Shown here: positions 23,575-32,426 of the stretch, one piece after another
Numbering within the stretch: the first letter of the stretch is position 1
Layout: every line of letters starts with the position of its first letter
Source: Candidatus Bathyarchaeota archaeon
GTDB lineage: Archaea; Thermoproteota; Bathyarchaeia; Bathyarchaeales; Bathycorpusculaceae
Length of the DNA: 43,617 nucleotides
Assembly: GCA_025059195.1 (NCBI GenBank)
Contig: JANXDU010000022.1
Location: 1-43,617, forward strand
Reading direction: 5' to 3'
The notes under the pieces: generated by a model
Told to the model about the DNA's origin: nothing
The model's input: only the letters and a program-made list of their open reading frames with translations
The model's database searches: none
Translations under genes and position numbers: made by a program

Positions 23575-23582
23575 ATAGATTC

Positions 23583-23607
23583 GTATATACAAGTATACAA
23601 TATACAA
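23583..23607 (-). promoter_or_regulatory. Operator-like repeats before vapBC
   Basis: Three copies of TATACAA lie at 23586-23592, 23594-23600 and 23601-23607, with the palindromes GTATATAC (23583-23590) and GTATAC (23593-23598) among them. They fall 9-33 bases before the vapB start, where a ribbon-helix-helix protein would bind to control itself. The AT-rich run also offers a TATA box. Confidence 0.6.
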
Positions 23608-23654
23608 GCATATAAGCATACCGTAGCAAACTTTAAAAGTCTAAGCAATGTGTT

Positions 23655-23870
23655 TTAGGCTGGTGCTTCTGCTATGGCTTTCGCCACCTGCTTTATTAGT
23701 CCGCTTTTGGCGGCGTTCCATATTTCTATGCCTATTATTTCGCCTTTTTCGTCGAGTTCCAGATGAATATCCGGATCCGCGATTTTTTGGCTAAAATTTC
23801 TCGACAACTCTAAAATTCTTTCAACATCTTCAAACAATGGTTTCTCCCTCAAAGGCATCCCACCTTTCAT
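23655..23870 (-). CDS. DUF2283-like small protein
   Basis: The 71-residue product ends with HLELDEKGEIIGIEIWNAAK, the usual signature of DUF2283 proteins, in which a beta-hairpin is followed by a short helix. Members are small and often lie near toxin-antitoxin or mobile genes; their role is unknown. The N-terminal half (EDVERILELSRNFSQKIA) is helical. It is transcribed in the same direction as vapBC but is separated from it by about 35 bases plus the operator. Confidence 0.7.
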   Translation of the reverse strand: MKGGMPLREKPLFEDVERILELSRNFSQKIADPDIHLELDEKGEIIGIEIWNAAKSGLIKQVAKAIAEAPA

Positions 23871-23948
23871 TACAAATTTCGAAATTTGTAAATTTAATCG
23901 TCCTTTAAATTGGCCTCTTTTGATGTTGTCCCTTGAGGTTTAAGCAAT

Positions 23949-24335
23949 ATGAAAGAAGTCGCTAAACGGATTAAAGAATTGGGTCTTGGTGATTTGGTTC
24001 GTGTTGAGTGGTTTGACGCTAGTATTGGCAAAAGCCTAAGTGGCGGTTTGAATGGCATTGATGTTCCTGTGGTTAGTTGGGGGGTGTTTTTGGGTGTTTT
24101 GGGTCAGAAAAACAAGCACATTATCCTAGCCCAGAATTGTTTTCGTTATGCTGATGGCTTCTGCGACATTGATTATACTGCTGTGCCCTTGGCTTGGACA
24201 AGCAACGCCACCGTGATCGCTAAGGCGCATTTTCCGCTTGAGGAGGCTAAACAGCTTTTGAACAGTTTTCTGGTGGGCGGAAAACGCGCCTCAGCCAACA
24301 GCAAGAAACAGCAGAGGGCGGTTAACCATGGATGA
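23949..24335 (+). CDS. Conserved-looking alpha/beta protein of unknown function
   Basis: The 128-residue product has a helix at the start (KEVAKRIKELGLGDLVRVEWF) and a central beta-rich part with aromatic residues (IDVPVVSWGVFLGVLGQKNKHIILAQNCFRY, in two pieces), then IDYTAVPLAWTSNATVIAKA. It starts the second rightward operon, which carries the packaging genes, and its last eight bases overlap the next gene. I do not recognise the family. The place before small terminase suggests an early packaging or regulatory part. Confidence 0.65.
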   Translation: MKEVAKRIKELGLGDLVRVEWFDASIGKSLSGGLNGIDVPVVSWGVFLGVLGQKNKHIILAQNCFRYADGFCDIDYTAVPLAWTSNATVIAKAHFPLEEAKQLLNSFLVGGKRASANSKKQQRAVNHG

Positions 24336-24558
24336 CTGGATCCGAAAGGCTTTGACAAGGCGGGTGCGGAACCGTGAAATCCCGCCGGACCAGCGCCTTG
24401 TTTATGGCGTGAAATTCGCGTTAGCCATGACGATATGTCTTTCAGCGCTTGAAATCGCCCACTTGGCGTTTCTTGGAAGGTGGAACAGCGAAGTCTTCGC
24501 CGCCATAACGGGTTTGATGGGCACTGTTAGCGGCATATTAATCGCCCAGAAAACCTAG
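24328..24558 (+). CDS. Small two-span membrane protein, holin-like
   Basis: The 76-residue protein has a basic start (DDWIRKALTRRVRNREIP), a hydrophobic segment at about 27-49 (VKFALAMTICLSALEIAHLAF) and a second at about 57-72 (FAAITGLMGTVSGILIA). Its ATG lies inside the end of the preceding gene. Size and topology suit a holin or an immunity-type membrane protein. No adjacent lysin gene was found. Confidence 0.62.
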   Translation: MDDWIRKALTRRVRNREIPPDQRLVYGVKFALAMTICLSALEIAHLAFLGRWNSEVFAAITGLMGTVSGILIAQKT

Positions 24559-24577
24559 AGGGGAGGGGGAGGCGAAA

Positions 24578-24931
24578 ATGCCAAAGTTTTCCCGTCCATT
24601 TTCCATAAGCCGCAAGGTCGCTCAACTAAAAGAAACAGTCAAAGTTGACACTCAAAAGATTAGGGAGAAAATCCTCGCTGAACTGCAAGCCATTTTTCAA
24701 AACGCCGTCAGCCTAGCAAAAGGCGAAACCACGGTGAACAAGCAACCCCTAACAATAAAAGAACGCCAAGCATGGGCACGCGTAGCAGCCTACACAGCCC
24801 AAGTAATCCAAGGCATAGCAAAAGGCTTTGACGAACGCCAAATCGACGAGGACTTGGCTAAACTGGAGGAGCTCATAAATGAGGCAGCGGCAAAAACAAA
24901 AGCTGCGTCAACTGGAGCAGGCGCTTGCTGA
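24578..24931 (+). CDS. Probable small terminase subunit
   Basis: The 117-residue, almost fully helical protein has a strong ribosome site (GAGGGGGAGG) and overlaps the large terminase gene by 53 bases. The segments VDTQKIREKILAELQAIFQNAV and IKERQAWARVAAYTAQVIQG, then DERQIDEDLAKLEELI, would form the helical bundle of a ring-forming DNA-recognition subunit. The call rests mostly on position and fold type, as small terminases share little sequence. Confidence 0.62.
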   Translation: MPKFSRPFSISRKVAQLKETVKVDTQKIREKILAELQAIFQNAVSLAKGETTVNKQPLTIKERQAWARVAAYTAQVIQGIAKGFDERQIDEDLAKLEELINEAAAKTKAASTGAGAC

Positions 24932-26237
24932 AGCATCTGCGCCATCCATCCCAGCTGACCCAGTGGAGTTCTGCACGAGAATTTTAGGCTTCCAGCCCAC
25001 ACCATACCAGACGGATTTAATCCGAAAGTTCCAAACAAGCCAGTTTACAGCCGCCCGATGGTGCCGCCAAAGCGGAAAAACCCAAACAGTCGCCGCAATT
25101 TTACTCCACTATGCTCTAATAAACCCAAACACGTGCATCGGCATTGTCGGCCCAAGCTGGCGCCAAACAAAACACGTGATACGGCGAATAAACACGCTTC
25201 TGAAAAGGCTGCCAAAAAGCCTATACGAGAAGCCCCAGCAGACCGCAGTCCGCCTAAAAAACGGAAGCATCATAGAGGCTTTTCCAAATAATCCCGAAAC
25301 CATCCGAGGACCAACACTACACGTCGTGTACGCGGACGAGTTCAACTTTATTCCAAACGACAAAGACTTGTATGACGCAATACTGTTCACGCTGAGCGCA
25401 ACAAACGGAAAATTCATCTGCACAAGCACACCATGGCACACGGACAGCATTTTCTGGCGGATATGGCACGACCCAGCCTACAGCGACTACGCCAAAAGCC
25501 ACATAACCCACCAACAAGCCACCGAACCAAACGGCCCTTTGAAACGCGAAATCCTCCAAAAGATTAGGCGACAACTGGAAAACGACCAGTGGCGATGGCG
25601 ACGCGAAATGGTGGCGGAATGGGCAGAAGACCAAAACACATGGCTAACTCAGTCGCTAATAATCGCCTGCATCGACCCAACCCTAGAATACGCAAGCTTC
25701 CACGAACCACTTCAAGGCGAACTCTACGCGGGTCTGGACTTGGGCAAACATCAAGACCCCACTGCGCTGGCGGTTCTAAAGACAGAAGAAAATGCCCTAA
25801 AGCTTGTGCACATGCACCGCTTCCCACTGAAAACGCCCTACGCCACCGTGATAGGCTACGTGAAAACGCTTTGCGGGAGATGGAATACAATCCGCAAAAT
25901 CCTCGTGGACATGACAGGCGTAGGCGAATACATCCTAGAAGACATGCAAAACACGGGCATACATGCGGCTGAAGGCATAAAATTCACCCAAGAAACCAAA
26001 GAACAGCTTGCCAACAACCTAAAACAGTTAATGACGGAAAAACGCCTCAAAATCCCCTACGACCCCGAACTCATCGCGGAACTCAACGCGGAACGCTACC
26101 AACTAACAAAAGAAGGCAGAATACGCCTAACCCACCCGGAAGGCACCCACGACGACCGCTTCTGGAGCCTAGCCCTAGCCGCTTACGCAGCCAAAACAGT
26201 TCAGCCAACACCAAACCTATGGGTAGTGCAAAAATGA
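24879..26237 (+). CDS. terL: Large terminase subunit (packaging ATPase-nuclease)
   Basis: The 452-residue protein has all motor and nuclease motifs. Walker A is RWCRQSGKTQ with K67, Walker B is LHVVYADEF with D153-E154, and the coupling motif is FICTSTPW. The RNase H-like nuclease has D286 in YAGLDLGKHQD, D343 in LVDMTGVGE and D424-D425 in HDDRFWSLAL. It pumps viral DNA into the prohead and cuts it. A GGAGGAG ribosome site precedes the ATG. All catalytic positions look intact, so packaging is probably still possible. Confidence 0.95.
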   Translation: MRQRQKQKLRQLEQALAEASAPSIPADPVEFCTRILGFQPTPYQTDLIRKFQTSQFTAARWCRQSGKTQTVAAILLHYALINPNTCIGIVGPSWRQTKHVIRRINTLLKRLPKSLYEKPQQTAVRLKNGSIIEAFPNNPETIRGPTLHVVYADEFNFIPNDKDLYDAILFTLSATNGKFICTSTPWHTDSIFWRIWHDPAYSDYAKSHITHQQATEPNGPLKREILQKIRRQLENDQWRWRREMVAEWAEDQNTWLTQSLIIACIDPTLEYASFHEPLQGELYAGLDLGKHQDPTALAVLKTEENALKLVHMHRFPLKTPYATVIGYVKTLCGRWNTIRKILVDMTGVGEYILEDMQNTGIHAAEGIKFTQETKEQLANNLKQLMTEKRLKIPYDPELIAELNAERYQLTKEGRIRLTHPEGTHDDRFWSLALAAYAAKTVQPTPNLWVVQK

Positions 26238-27706
26238 AACGCCCCAACGAGTTCTTCAAAATACAAGCCATAAAACGCCGATACGACCACAAAACCGGCA
26301 AATACATAATAAACATAGCCTACACCACGGCGCCGCCAAAAACCACAGAACGCGTTTTAGGCGTAGCGGAAGCCTTTGGACTAGGCATAGACCAACAACA
26401 GAAATTCACATTATACGACAATCTGGAACTAAAAATCGAGAAAGGCGACATAGTTTACATAACAGGCGAAAGCGGAAGCGGAAAAAGCATCCTCCTAAAA
26501 GCTTTGGAAAAGGTTATACACAAACACACAAACCAAACATGCATAAACATAAAAGCCATCAAACCCCCAAAAGACAAACCCATAATAGAGACTGTTGGCA
26601 AAAACCTCCAACAAGCCCTTGACCTCTTAAGCCACGTAGGCTTAAACGACGCCTTCCTGTTTCTACGCACATACCGCCAGCTAAGCGACGGCCAAAAATA
26701 CCGCTACAAAATCGCAAAACTCATAGAAAGCCAAGCCCAAGTCTGGATCCTCGACGAGTTCGCCGCAACCCTAGACCGCGACACAGCCAAAATAGTCGCC
26801 TACAACCTTCAAAAACTAGCCAGAAAAACGGGCAAAACAGTTCTGGCAGCCACAACCCACACGGATTTATTTGAAGACCTAAACCCTTCAGTGCACATCC
26901 ATAAACGCTACGGTAAAGAAATAACAGTCCGCTATCACCCAAACACGCCAACCCCAGAATGCAGCCTTATCCGCGAAATGCACATAGAAGACGGCACAAC
27001 AGCCGACTACAAGGCTTTAAGCGTGTTTCACTATCGCTCCACCCGCCTGCCGCCGCCAAGGAGAATCTTTACTCTTAAACGCGGGAACGAAACATGCGGA
27101 GTAATAGTCTACAGCTACCCGCCGCCAGTCATGTTTGGAAGGAGCTGCGTCTGGAAAGGCACCCTCAAACAACTCCAAAAAGAAATGAGCACAATAACCC
27201 GCGTGATAATCCACCCCAAATATAGAACAATAGGCTTAGGCACAAAAATCGTTAGAGAAACCCTGCCATTAGCTGGGACACCATGCGTAGAAACATTAGC
27301 CGCCATGGCGAAGTACAACCCGTTCTTTGAAAAGGCTGGAATGCAAAAAATAGCTGAAACAAAACCCAACATGAACCTGTTGAAGGCCATAGAGAGGTTG
27401 GGCGCTTTAGGCTTTAAACCATTCATGCTTCAAAGCCAAAAACACAACATTGAAAAAATCATTGAGGTCGGAAGAGAGAAAGTCATCGAAATCCTCGCGG
27501 AACTTTCAGAGAAAGGAGGTATCCCAAGAAAGCGAGTGATACCTATAGGCAAAGCCTATCCAACCCACATGGAATTCATGGAAAAACTTGAAAGATCCAG
27601 CGTTGAAGAATTGGCGAAAGCGCTAAAACGGTTAGGCTTCCTAGCCCAAACAAAAGTCTACCTGTTCTGGAAAAACGAAACGGAAACCACCAATCCATTA
27701 AATTAA
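26234..27706 (+). CDS. ABC ATPase fused to GNAT acetyltransferase (COG2401 type)
   Basis: The ATG at 26234 overlaps the terminase stop as ATGA; an in-frame ATG at 26219 is less likely. The product of 490 residues has an ABC-type ATPase in its first half: Walker A GESGSGKS at about 78-85, a signature-like RQLSDGQKYRYKIAKLI, and Walker B VWILDEFAATLDR followed by the switch His in AATTHTD. The second half holds a GNAT-like domain with VIIHPKYRTIGLGTKIV, the acetyl-CoA loop. This pairing matches COG2401. There are no membrane spans. Coupling to terL suggests a role in packaging or DNA modification, but its function is not known. Confidence 0.85.
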   Translation: MKRPNEFFKIQAIKRRYDHKTGKYIINIAYTTAPPKTTERVLGVAEAFGLGIDQQQKFTLYDNLELKIEKGDIVYITGESGSGKSILLKALEKVIHKHTNQTCINIKAIKPPKDKPIIETVGKNLQQALDLLSHVGLNDAFLFLRTYRQLSDGQKYRYKIAKLIESQAQVWILDEFAATLDRDTAKIVAYNLQKLARKTGKTVLAATTHTDLFEDLNPSVHIHKRYGKEITVRYHPNTPTPECSLIREMHIEDGTTADYKALSVFHYRSTRLPPPRRIFTLKRGNETCGVIVYSYPPPVMFGRSCVWKGTLKQLQKEMSTITRVIIHPKYRTIGLGTKIVRETLPLAGTPCVETLAAMAKYNPFFEKAGMQKIAETKPNMNLLKAIERLGALGFKPFMLQSQKHNIEKIIEVGREKVIEILAELSEKGGIPRKRVIPIGKAYPTHMEFMEKLERSSVEELAKALKRLGFLAQTKVYLFWKNETETTNPLN

Positions 27707-27779
27707 TTCTTATTTTGAATCCATAAACTTTTTGAAAGCATGCAAGTTAGGCTTTATTCAAGCACATCGGTGCATTTAA

Positions 27780-28040
27780 TTGAAAGCTGAATCAGCCATA
27801 ATAATCACAATAGCCGTATGCGTCTTCCTTTCCTTCTACTTTTCCCTCCTCTCTTTCATGACAACAGAGGACCTAATGAAGCAGCAATTCGTCCTTCTAG
27901 CCGTTTACTCCCTTTTATCGGGCGTTATAGTGTTTGGCTGCCTACTCATTTACCTAATAATAATGGAGATTTTCGAAAAGACAACATTAACCAGACTTCA
28001 AATTTCAACACCCCTTGATGAGCAACAACAAAACGCATAA
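27780..28040 (+). CDS. Small two-span membrane protein
   Basis: The 86-residue frame begins at TTG 27780 and has two hydrophobic segments (about 5-28 and 37-62) separated by MTTEDLMKQQ, with a soluble polar end. Leaderless or weak initiation is possible, as no ribosome site is seen. It stands between the last viral gene and tldD, so it marks the uncertain right border of the provirus. Confidence 0.55.
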   Translation: MKAESAIIITIAVCVFLSFYFSLLSFMTTEDLMKQQFVLLAVYSLLSGVIVFGCLLIYLIIMEIFEKTTLTRLQISTPLDEQQQNA

Positions 28041-28083
28041 AACCTTTTTTCAGGGGATTAGTGATTATTCGTAGGTGAAGTTA

Positions 28084-29457
28084 ATGGCCGTAGAACTTTT
28101 AAAAGACTGCATCAAGGATTTTCACAAAGGTTATGTTGAATTACGGTACCATCAAAGACGATCTTTCAACGTTTCTGTAAAGGATGGGAAAATTGACACC
28201 TTGAATAATGGAGCTGTGGAGGGTGTTTGTGCAAGGGTTCTCATCGATGGAAGTTGGGGTTTTGCTTCTACAACAGTGCTTGGAAAAGAAAAAATTAGAA
28301 AAATGTTAGATAACGCAACCTCGCTTGCAGAAGCCTCAAAGCCTGTGAAGAAACGCCCAGCAAGTTTAGCTTTCATAAAGCCATGCATTGACAAGTATGA
28401 AACTCCGATGAAAAGAGATCCGAGAAAAGCGGATAAAGAGGAGCTTGTCAGCCTTGTTTTGGACGTTGATAAAACTGTGAGAGATTACTCAAAAACCATA
28501 GTTTCCGACACCGTGACCTTCAATGTGGTTGACGACAACATAGCCTTTGTAAACTCTGAAGGCTCCGAAATTCGTCAACGAATAGTTCGTTGCTTTGGAA
28601 ACGTTACAGTCATCGCCCGGGAAAAAGGCAACATCACTTCAGCTTATGAAGGCATCGGCGAACAGTCAGGCCTAGAAATCCTAGAGAAAACACCGCTAAT
28701 GAATGCTGGCTTAATCGCTGCTGAAAGGGCAAGCAAACTTGTGTCCGCTAAAATGGCGCCGGCCGGATATTTCCCAGTAATCTTGGAAAACCGCATTGTG
28801 GGCTTGCTTGCCCACGAAGCTGTTGGACACTGCGCTGAGGCAGATTTGGTTTTTGGCGGAAGTTTTCTAGCCAACAAAATTGGAGAGAAAGTCGCTTCTG
28901 AAAAAGTAACCCTTGTCGATGATGGAAGGTTTCCAAACGGCTTTGGAACAATGATGTATGACGATGAAGGTGTCCCTACCCAGAAAACCGTTATAATTGA
29001 AAAGGGCGTCTGCAAAAGCTTTTTACATTCACGCGAGACGGCTCAACATTTCGGCGTTAACCCAACTGGAAACGCAAGGGCTTGGACCTTTGAGTTTGAC
29101 CCAATTATACGGATGAGAAACACGTATATTGAAGTTGGAGACCACACGTTGGAAGAGCTTGCAGAGGACATAAAAGAGGGCTTCTTCCTAAAAGGCGGGC
29201 TATCCGGACAAGCCGACTTCAACGGTGAATTCATGTTTGGAACCCAAGAAGCGATAAGGATAAAAAATGGCAAATTAGCTGAGGCTTTACGTGGAATAAC
29301 CATAAGCGGAAACTCCTTTGAAGTGTTAAAAAACGTGGATGCTATTGGAAAAGACTTTGTAATGCGCGTGGGATTGTGTGGAAAAGAACAGGTAAACTAT
29401 GTCGGTATGGGAGGCGCAAGCCTTAGAACAAAAGTTTTGATGGGAGGAGCGAAATGA
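28084..29457 (+). CDS. tldD: TldD-type zinc metalloprotease subunit
   Basis: The start ATG 28084 has AGGTGAAG before it; a GTG at 28075 is also in frame. The 457-residue product carries the TldD signature LLAHEAVGHCAEADLV, with HExxxH at about H244, E245 and H249 holding zinc. It continues with LVDDGRFPNGFGTMMYDDEGVPTQ and the glycine-rich C-terminal GLCGKEQVNYVGMGGASLRTKVLMGG. With TldE it forms a heterodimer that degrades or processes short unfolded peptides. The genes overlap by four bases. It is a normal chromosomal pair. Confidence 0.96.
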   Translation: MAVELLKDCIKDFHKGYVELRYHQRRSFNVSVKDGKIDTLNNGAVEGVCARVLIDGSWGFASTTVLGKEKIRKMLDNATSLAEASKPVKKRPASLAFIKPCIDKYETPMKRDPRKADKEELVSLVLDVDKTVRDYSKTIVSDTVTFNVVDDNIAFVNSEGSEIRQRIVRCFGNVTVIAREKGNITSAYEGIGEQSGLEILEKTPLMNAGLIAAERASKLVSAKMAPAGYFPVILENRIVGLLAHEAVGHCAEADLVFGGSFLANKIGEKVASEKVTLVDDGRFPNGFGTMMYDDEGVPTQKTVIIEKGVCKSFLHSRETAQHFGVNPTGNARAWTFEFDPIIRMRNTYIEVGDHTLEELAEDIKEGFFLKGGLSGQADFNGEFMFGTQEAIRIKNGKLAEALRGITISGNSFEVLKNVDAIGKDFVMRVGLCGKEQVNYVGMGGASLRTKVLMGGAK

Positions 29458-30803
29458 ACTTTCTAGACTTCGCAAACCTAGCGGTAAAAACGTGTCAAAA
29501 ACTTGGGGCGGACGAAGCAGAAGCCTTTGTCCAAAACGAGCAAATTGTGGAGGTTGTTTTGGAAAGGGCTGAAATCCAAAATGAACGGTTCAAAACCCAC
29601 AGCGGCATAGGAATCCGCGTTATAAAAGACAAAAAACTGGGCTTTGCGTTTGCGTCGAAACTTTCTAAGGAAAATGTGGAGAAAGCGTGTAAAGCTGCAG
29701 TAAGTCTAGCAAAGGTTTCTTTGCCAAATCCCGAATGGGTTTCGCTTCCAGTTAAAGAGAGGCTTCCCCAAACTCCAGAAGGCATTTTCGACCCGGAGAT
29801 CGCCAACATAAGCGGAGATAAAATGTTAAACTTTGTTATCCGCGCATATAACGAAGCGAAGGGCTATGATAAACGCGTAGAAATTGACGATGGAAAGTTT
29901 TCAGCAGTATTAAATGAAATTGCCATTTTAAACTCTCGCGGTGTTGAGGCTCAAGGAAAAACAACCCGTATAGAAGGATATCTAGTCTGTGTGGCAAAGG
30001 AGCACGGCGAAGCCTCAAGCATGGCATACGAATACGACGTCTCCACAATGCTTAACGATTTCTTCCCAGAAAAAATTGGAAGAACCGCCGCAGAAAAAGC
30101 CCTATTGTCTCTCTACACAAAAAAGGTAGAACCCTTTACGGGAATGGTTATTTTAGATTCAGATCCCGCCGCCTCCATACTGCTCAATCCAGTAATCAGC
30201 AGTGTAAACGCTGACAACGTGCAAAGAGGCAGAAGCCTATGGAGTGGAAAAATCGGTGAAAAAGTAGCCGCGGCAAAACTAACCATTTTAGATGACGGCT
30301 TAATGGCAAAGGGTATAGGCTCCCAAAGCTTCGACTTTGAAGGGGCTCCAAGGCAAAAGACGCCGACAATAACGCGTGGAAAACTTGTAGGTTTCATACA
30401 TAACTCTTACACTGCAAATAAGGAAGGCAAAAAGTCAACGGGAAACGCTTACAGAGGAAGTTACACCACACCGCCAACAATAGCTGCATCAAATTTTGTA
30501 GTTAAAGCTGGGAAAAAGAAGCTTGAAGAGTTAATAGCTGAGGTTGAAAAAGGGATTATTGTTAGACGTTTCAGCGGAAATGTCCGACTAGAAAGTGGCG
30601 AATTTTCAGGAATAGCCAAACAAGCAAGCTACATAGAAAACGGCGAAATTAAATATGCATTAAAAGAAACGATGATTTCCGGCAATGCTTTCCAAGCATT
30701 AAACGATATAGTCGAAATCGGGTGCGAAATTCGCCCAACAGGAATCCGCGCTTATACACCACCAATACTCGTAGACAACATCCAAATAATTTCAAAACAA
30801 TAA
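29454..30803 (+). CDS. tldE: TldE/PmbA-type partner subunit
   Basis: The 449-residue product overlaps tldD as ATGA. It has the same overall fold as TldD but no HExxxH, as expected for the non-catalytic partner. Family stretches are LTILDDGLMAKGIGSQSFDFEGAPRQ, KLVGFIHNSYTANKEGKKSTGNAYRG and a C-terminal ISGNAFQALNDIVEIG. Together the two make the peptide-degrading complex. The pair is complete and looks functional. Confidence 0.95.
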   Translation: MNFLDFANLAVKTCQKLGADEAEAFVQNEQIVEVVLERAEIQNERFKTHSGIGIRVIKDKKLGFAFASKLSKENVEKACKAAVSLAKVSLPNPEWVSLPVKERLPQTPEGIFDPEIANISGDKMLNFVIRAYNEAKGYDKRVEIDDGKFSAVLNEIAILNSRGVEAQGKTTRIEGYLVCVAKEHGEASSMAYEYDVSTMLNDFFPEKIGRTAAEKALLSLYTKKVEPFTGMVILDSDPAASILLNPVISSVNADNVQRGRSLWSGKIGEKVAAAKLTILDDGLMAKGIGSQSFDFEGAPRQKTPTITRGKLVGFIHNSYTANKEGKKSTGNAYRGSYTTPPTIAASNFVVKAGKKKLEELIAEVEKGIIVRRFSGNVRLESGEFSGIAKQASYIENGEIKYALKETMISGNAFQALNDIVEIGCEIRPTGIRAYTPPILVDNIQIISKQ

Positions 30804-30897
30804 CCGCTCAATTCACGTCCCAATTAAATTTAGACAAGTAAGCTAAAGCAGCCCTAGGAATAGCCCTTTCCCAGTTAAAAGACCATAAACATAAGAG

Positions 30898-31569
30898 TTA
30901 AAATGCAAAAACCCTTGCCAAAACCAGTATTAGGAAAGCAGAAAGCGGCACGGTTATATTATCATCTATAGGGTTTGACTCAAAATGCTCCACTACGGAG
31001 GCTGCTGCTCCAGCAATTGCGCCCGCCAAGCCTAAAGCAACCGCGCCAACAGGCACTGAAAAAGCTGCCATCGCGAGGTTCCCCCACCACGATTTAGTCC
31101 TTTTCTTATACAAAATGTTACGCACAATTCCGGTTATGGCATCTCCAACAGACATGAAAATTACTGGAAGCACACCAATCCAAAAATTTCCTCCAGAAAC
31201 AACCCATCCCAGAGTGATTATAAACCCCCACATGACGCAGAAGGAAACTTCATAGGCGTTTTCCTTCACTTGAAACCAGTACATCAACTTGCCCTTCTTG
31301 TGGGGTATGAAGAGAAAAACAGCCAAAAAAGAAGCCATGACGAATGGGAAGATAGGCGTCTCAAAAATATAAGGCACAAGAAAGGCCACAAAGCCTCCAG
31401 TTAATATGTGGATTATTTTACGGTTATAATAAACTGCGACGTTATGTTGCATGTCACGCCCAACCATCCAACTGTAAAGTTTCCGTGTTAAAATTTCAGC
31501 GACAAAAATGACCCAAATAAAAAGCAAGGCCGTTGCAGCAACCTCTTGAGTTGAAACTACAATCGACAT
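30898..31569 (-). CDS. Dolichol kinase / CTP-dependent lipid kinase-like membrane protein
   Basis: I prefer ATG 31569 (MSIVVST) to an upstream ATG that adds nine residues. The product of about 223 residues has six or seven membrane spans. The family motif FMSVGDAITGIVRN lies near the middle of the last half, with KRTKSWWGNLAM and a following VEHFESNPIDDNITVPL. This matches the SEC59/VTE5-like kinases that phosphorylate polyprenols or similar lipids with CTP. In archaea such a protein may supply lipid carriers for glycosylation or ether lipid synthesis. It is convergent with tldE. Confidence 0.83.
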   Translation of the reverse strand: MSIVVSTQEVAATALLFIWVIFVAEILTRKLYSWMVGRDMQHNVAVYYNRKIIHILTGGFVAFLVPYIFETPIFPFVMASFLAVFLFIPHKKGKLMYWFQVKENAYEVSFCVMWGFIITLGWVVSGGNFWIGVLPVIFMSVGDAITGIVRNILYKKRTKSWWGNLAMAAFSVPVGAVALGLAGAIAGAAASVVEHFESNPIDDNITVPLSAFLILVLARVFAF

Positions 31570-31697
31570 CTCAAAGCACAAAATAGATATAAACAAATAA
31601 AATCAACTTAAGCCTTTGCATCCATGATTAGGGTCTAAGCACCATTCGCGAGGGGCAAACTATTCGAATATACCGTAAAGGTTGGTGCAGTTTGTTC

Positions 31698-32426
31698 TCA
31701 ATTCTTCTTTTCTACTTTTCTGTTTCTAGTTAATTCTTCTACTCCGGAGCGCTTCCCGATATAGACTATGTCCGCCATTCCAACAAAAAGCCCAGTTTCA
31801 ACAACGCCTGGAAACCTTTTTAATTCGTTTTCCAGCTCTGCCGGGGATTGAATAAGTCCAAAATCCACATCTATAATCACGTTGCCATTATCTGTTATAA
31901 CTGGTCCAACTTTTCCTGAACCCTCTCTTAAGGTTGGTTTTCCGCCATATTCCCTTATCTTGTGCATTAAAATTGCAGCCGCAAACGGCAAAACTTCTAT
32001 CGGCACGGGATGGTTGTTTTCTCCTAAAATCTCAACTTTCTTGCTTTCATCTGCAACTATAATCAACTTCTCAGAAGCAAACGCAACAATTTTTTCACGG
32101 GCTAAGGCTCCGCCCATGCCTTTAATCAAGTTCAGCTCCCGGTCTATTTGGTCTGCCCCGTCTATTGTTAAATCCACTTTGGGGTGTTCCTCTAACGTTG
32201 TTATTGGAATTCCACACTGGACTGCTAAAAGGAACGCCTGATAGGATGTGGGAATGCCTAAAACACGTATTTCTTCCTGTCTTATTCTTTTTCCTATTTC
32301 CTTGATGGCGTAAGCGGCTGTGCTTCCGCTTCCTAGGCCAACGACAAATCCATCTTTAACATGTTTAACAGCTTCTAAGGCTGCTTTCTTCTTTTCTTCT
32401 TCAATCCGTTCTTTTTCAAGTTTCAA
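31698..32426 (-). CDS. rpiA: Ribose-5-phosphate isomerase A
   Basis: The 242-residue product has the RpiA motifs: FVVGLGSGSTAAYAI near the start, LTIDGADQIDRELNLIKGMGGALAREKIVA in the middle (two pieces around the active site), then GVVETGLFVGMADIVYIG near the end. It interconverts ribose 5-phosphate and ribulose 5-phosphate, supplying nucleotide synthesis. The start overlaps the end of the upstream coiled-coil gene by 11 bases, so both share a transcript. The C-terminal tail is rich in Lys and Glu and is longer than usual by a few residues. Confidence 0.95.
   Translation of the reverse strand: MKLEKERIEEEKKKAALEAVKHVKDGFVVGLGSGSTAAYAIKEIGKRIRQEEIRVLGIPTSYQAFLLAVQCGIPITTLEEHPKVDLTIDGADQIDRELNLIKGMGGALAREKIVAFASEKLIIVADESKKVEILGENNHPVPIEVLPFAAAILMHKIREYGGKPTLREGSGKVGPVITDNGNVIIDVDFGLIQSPAELENELKRFPGVVETGLFVGMADIVYIGKRSGVEELTRNRKVEKKN

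Larger units (their letters stand above)
5538..28040. mobile_element. Head-tail provirus (Caudoviricetes-like), borders approximate
   Basis: The block holds terminase, portal, protease, HK97-fold capsid, decoration, connector, stopper, tail terminator, tail tube, frameshifting chaperones, tape measure and hub genes, so a full virion and packaging set is present. Chromosomal genes lie on both sides. No integrase, replication or lysin gene and no flanking direct repeat were found. The borders are set by the change in gene type, with an uncertainty of about 1 kb at each end. Confidence 0.82.
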
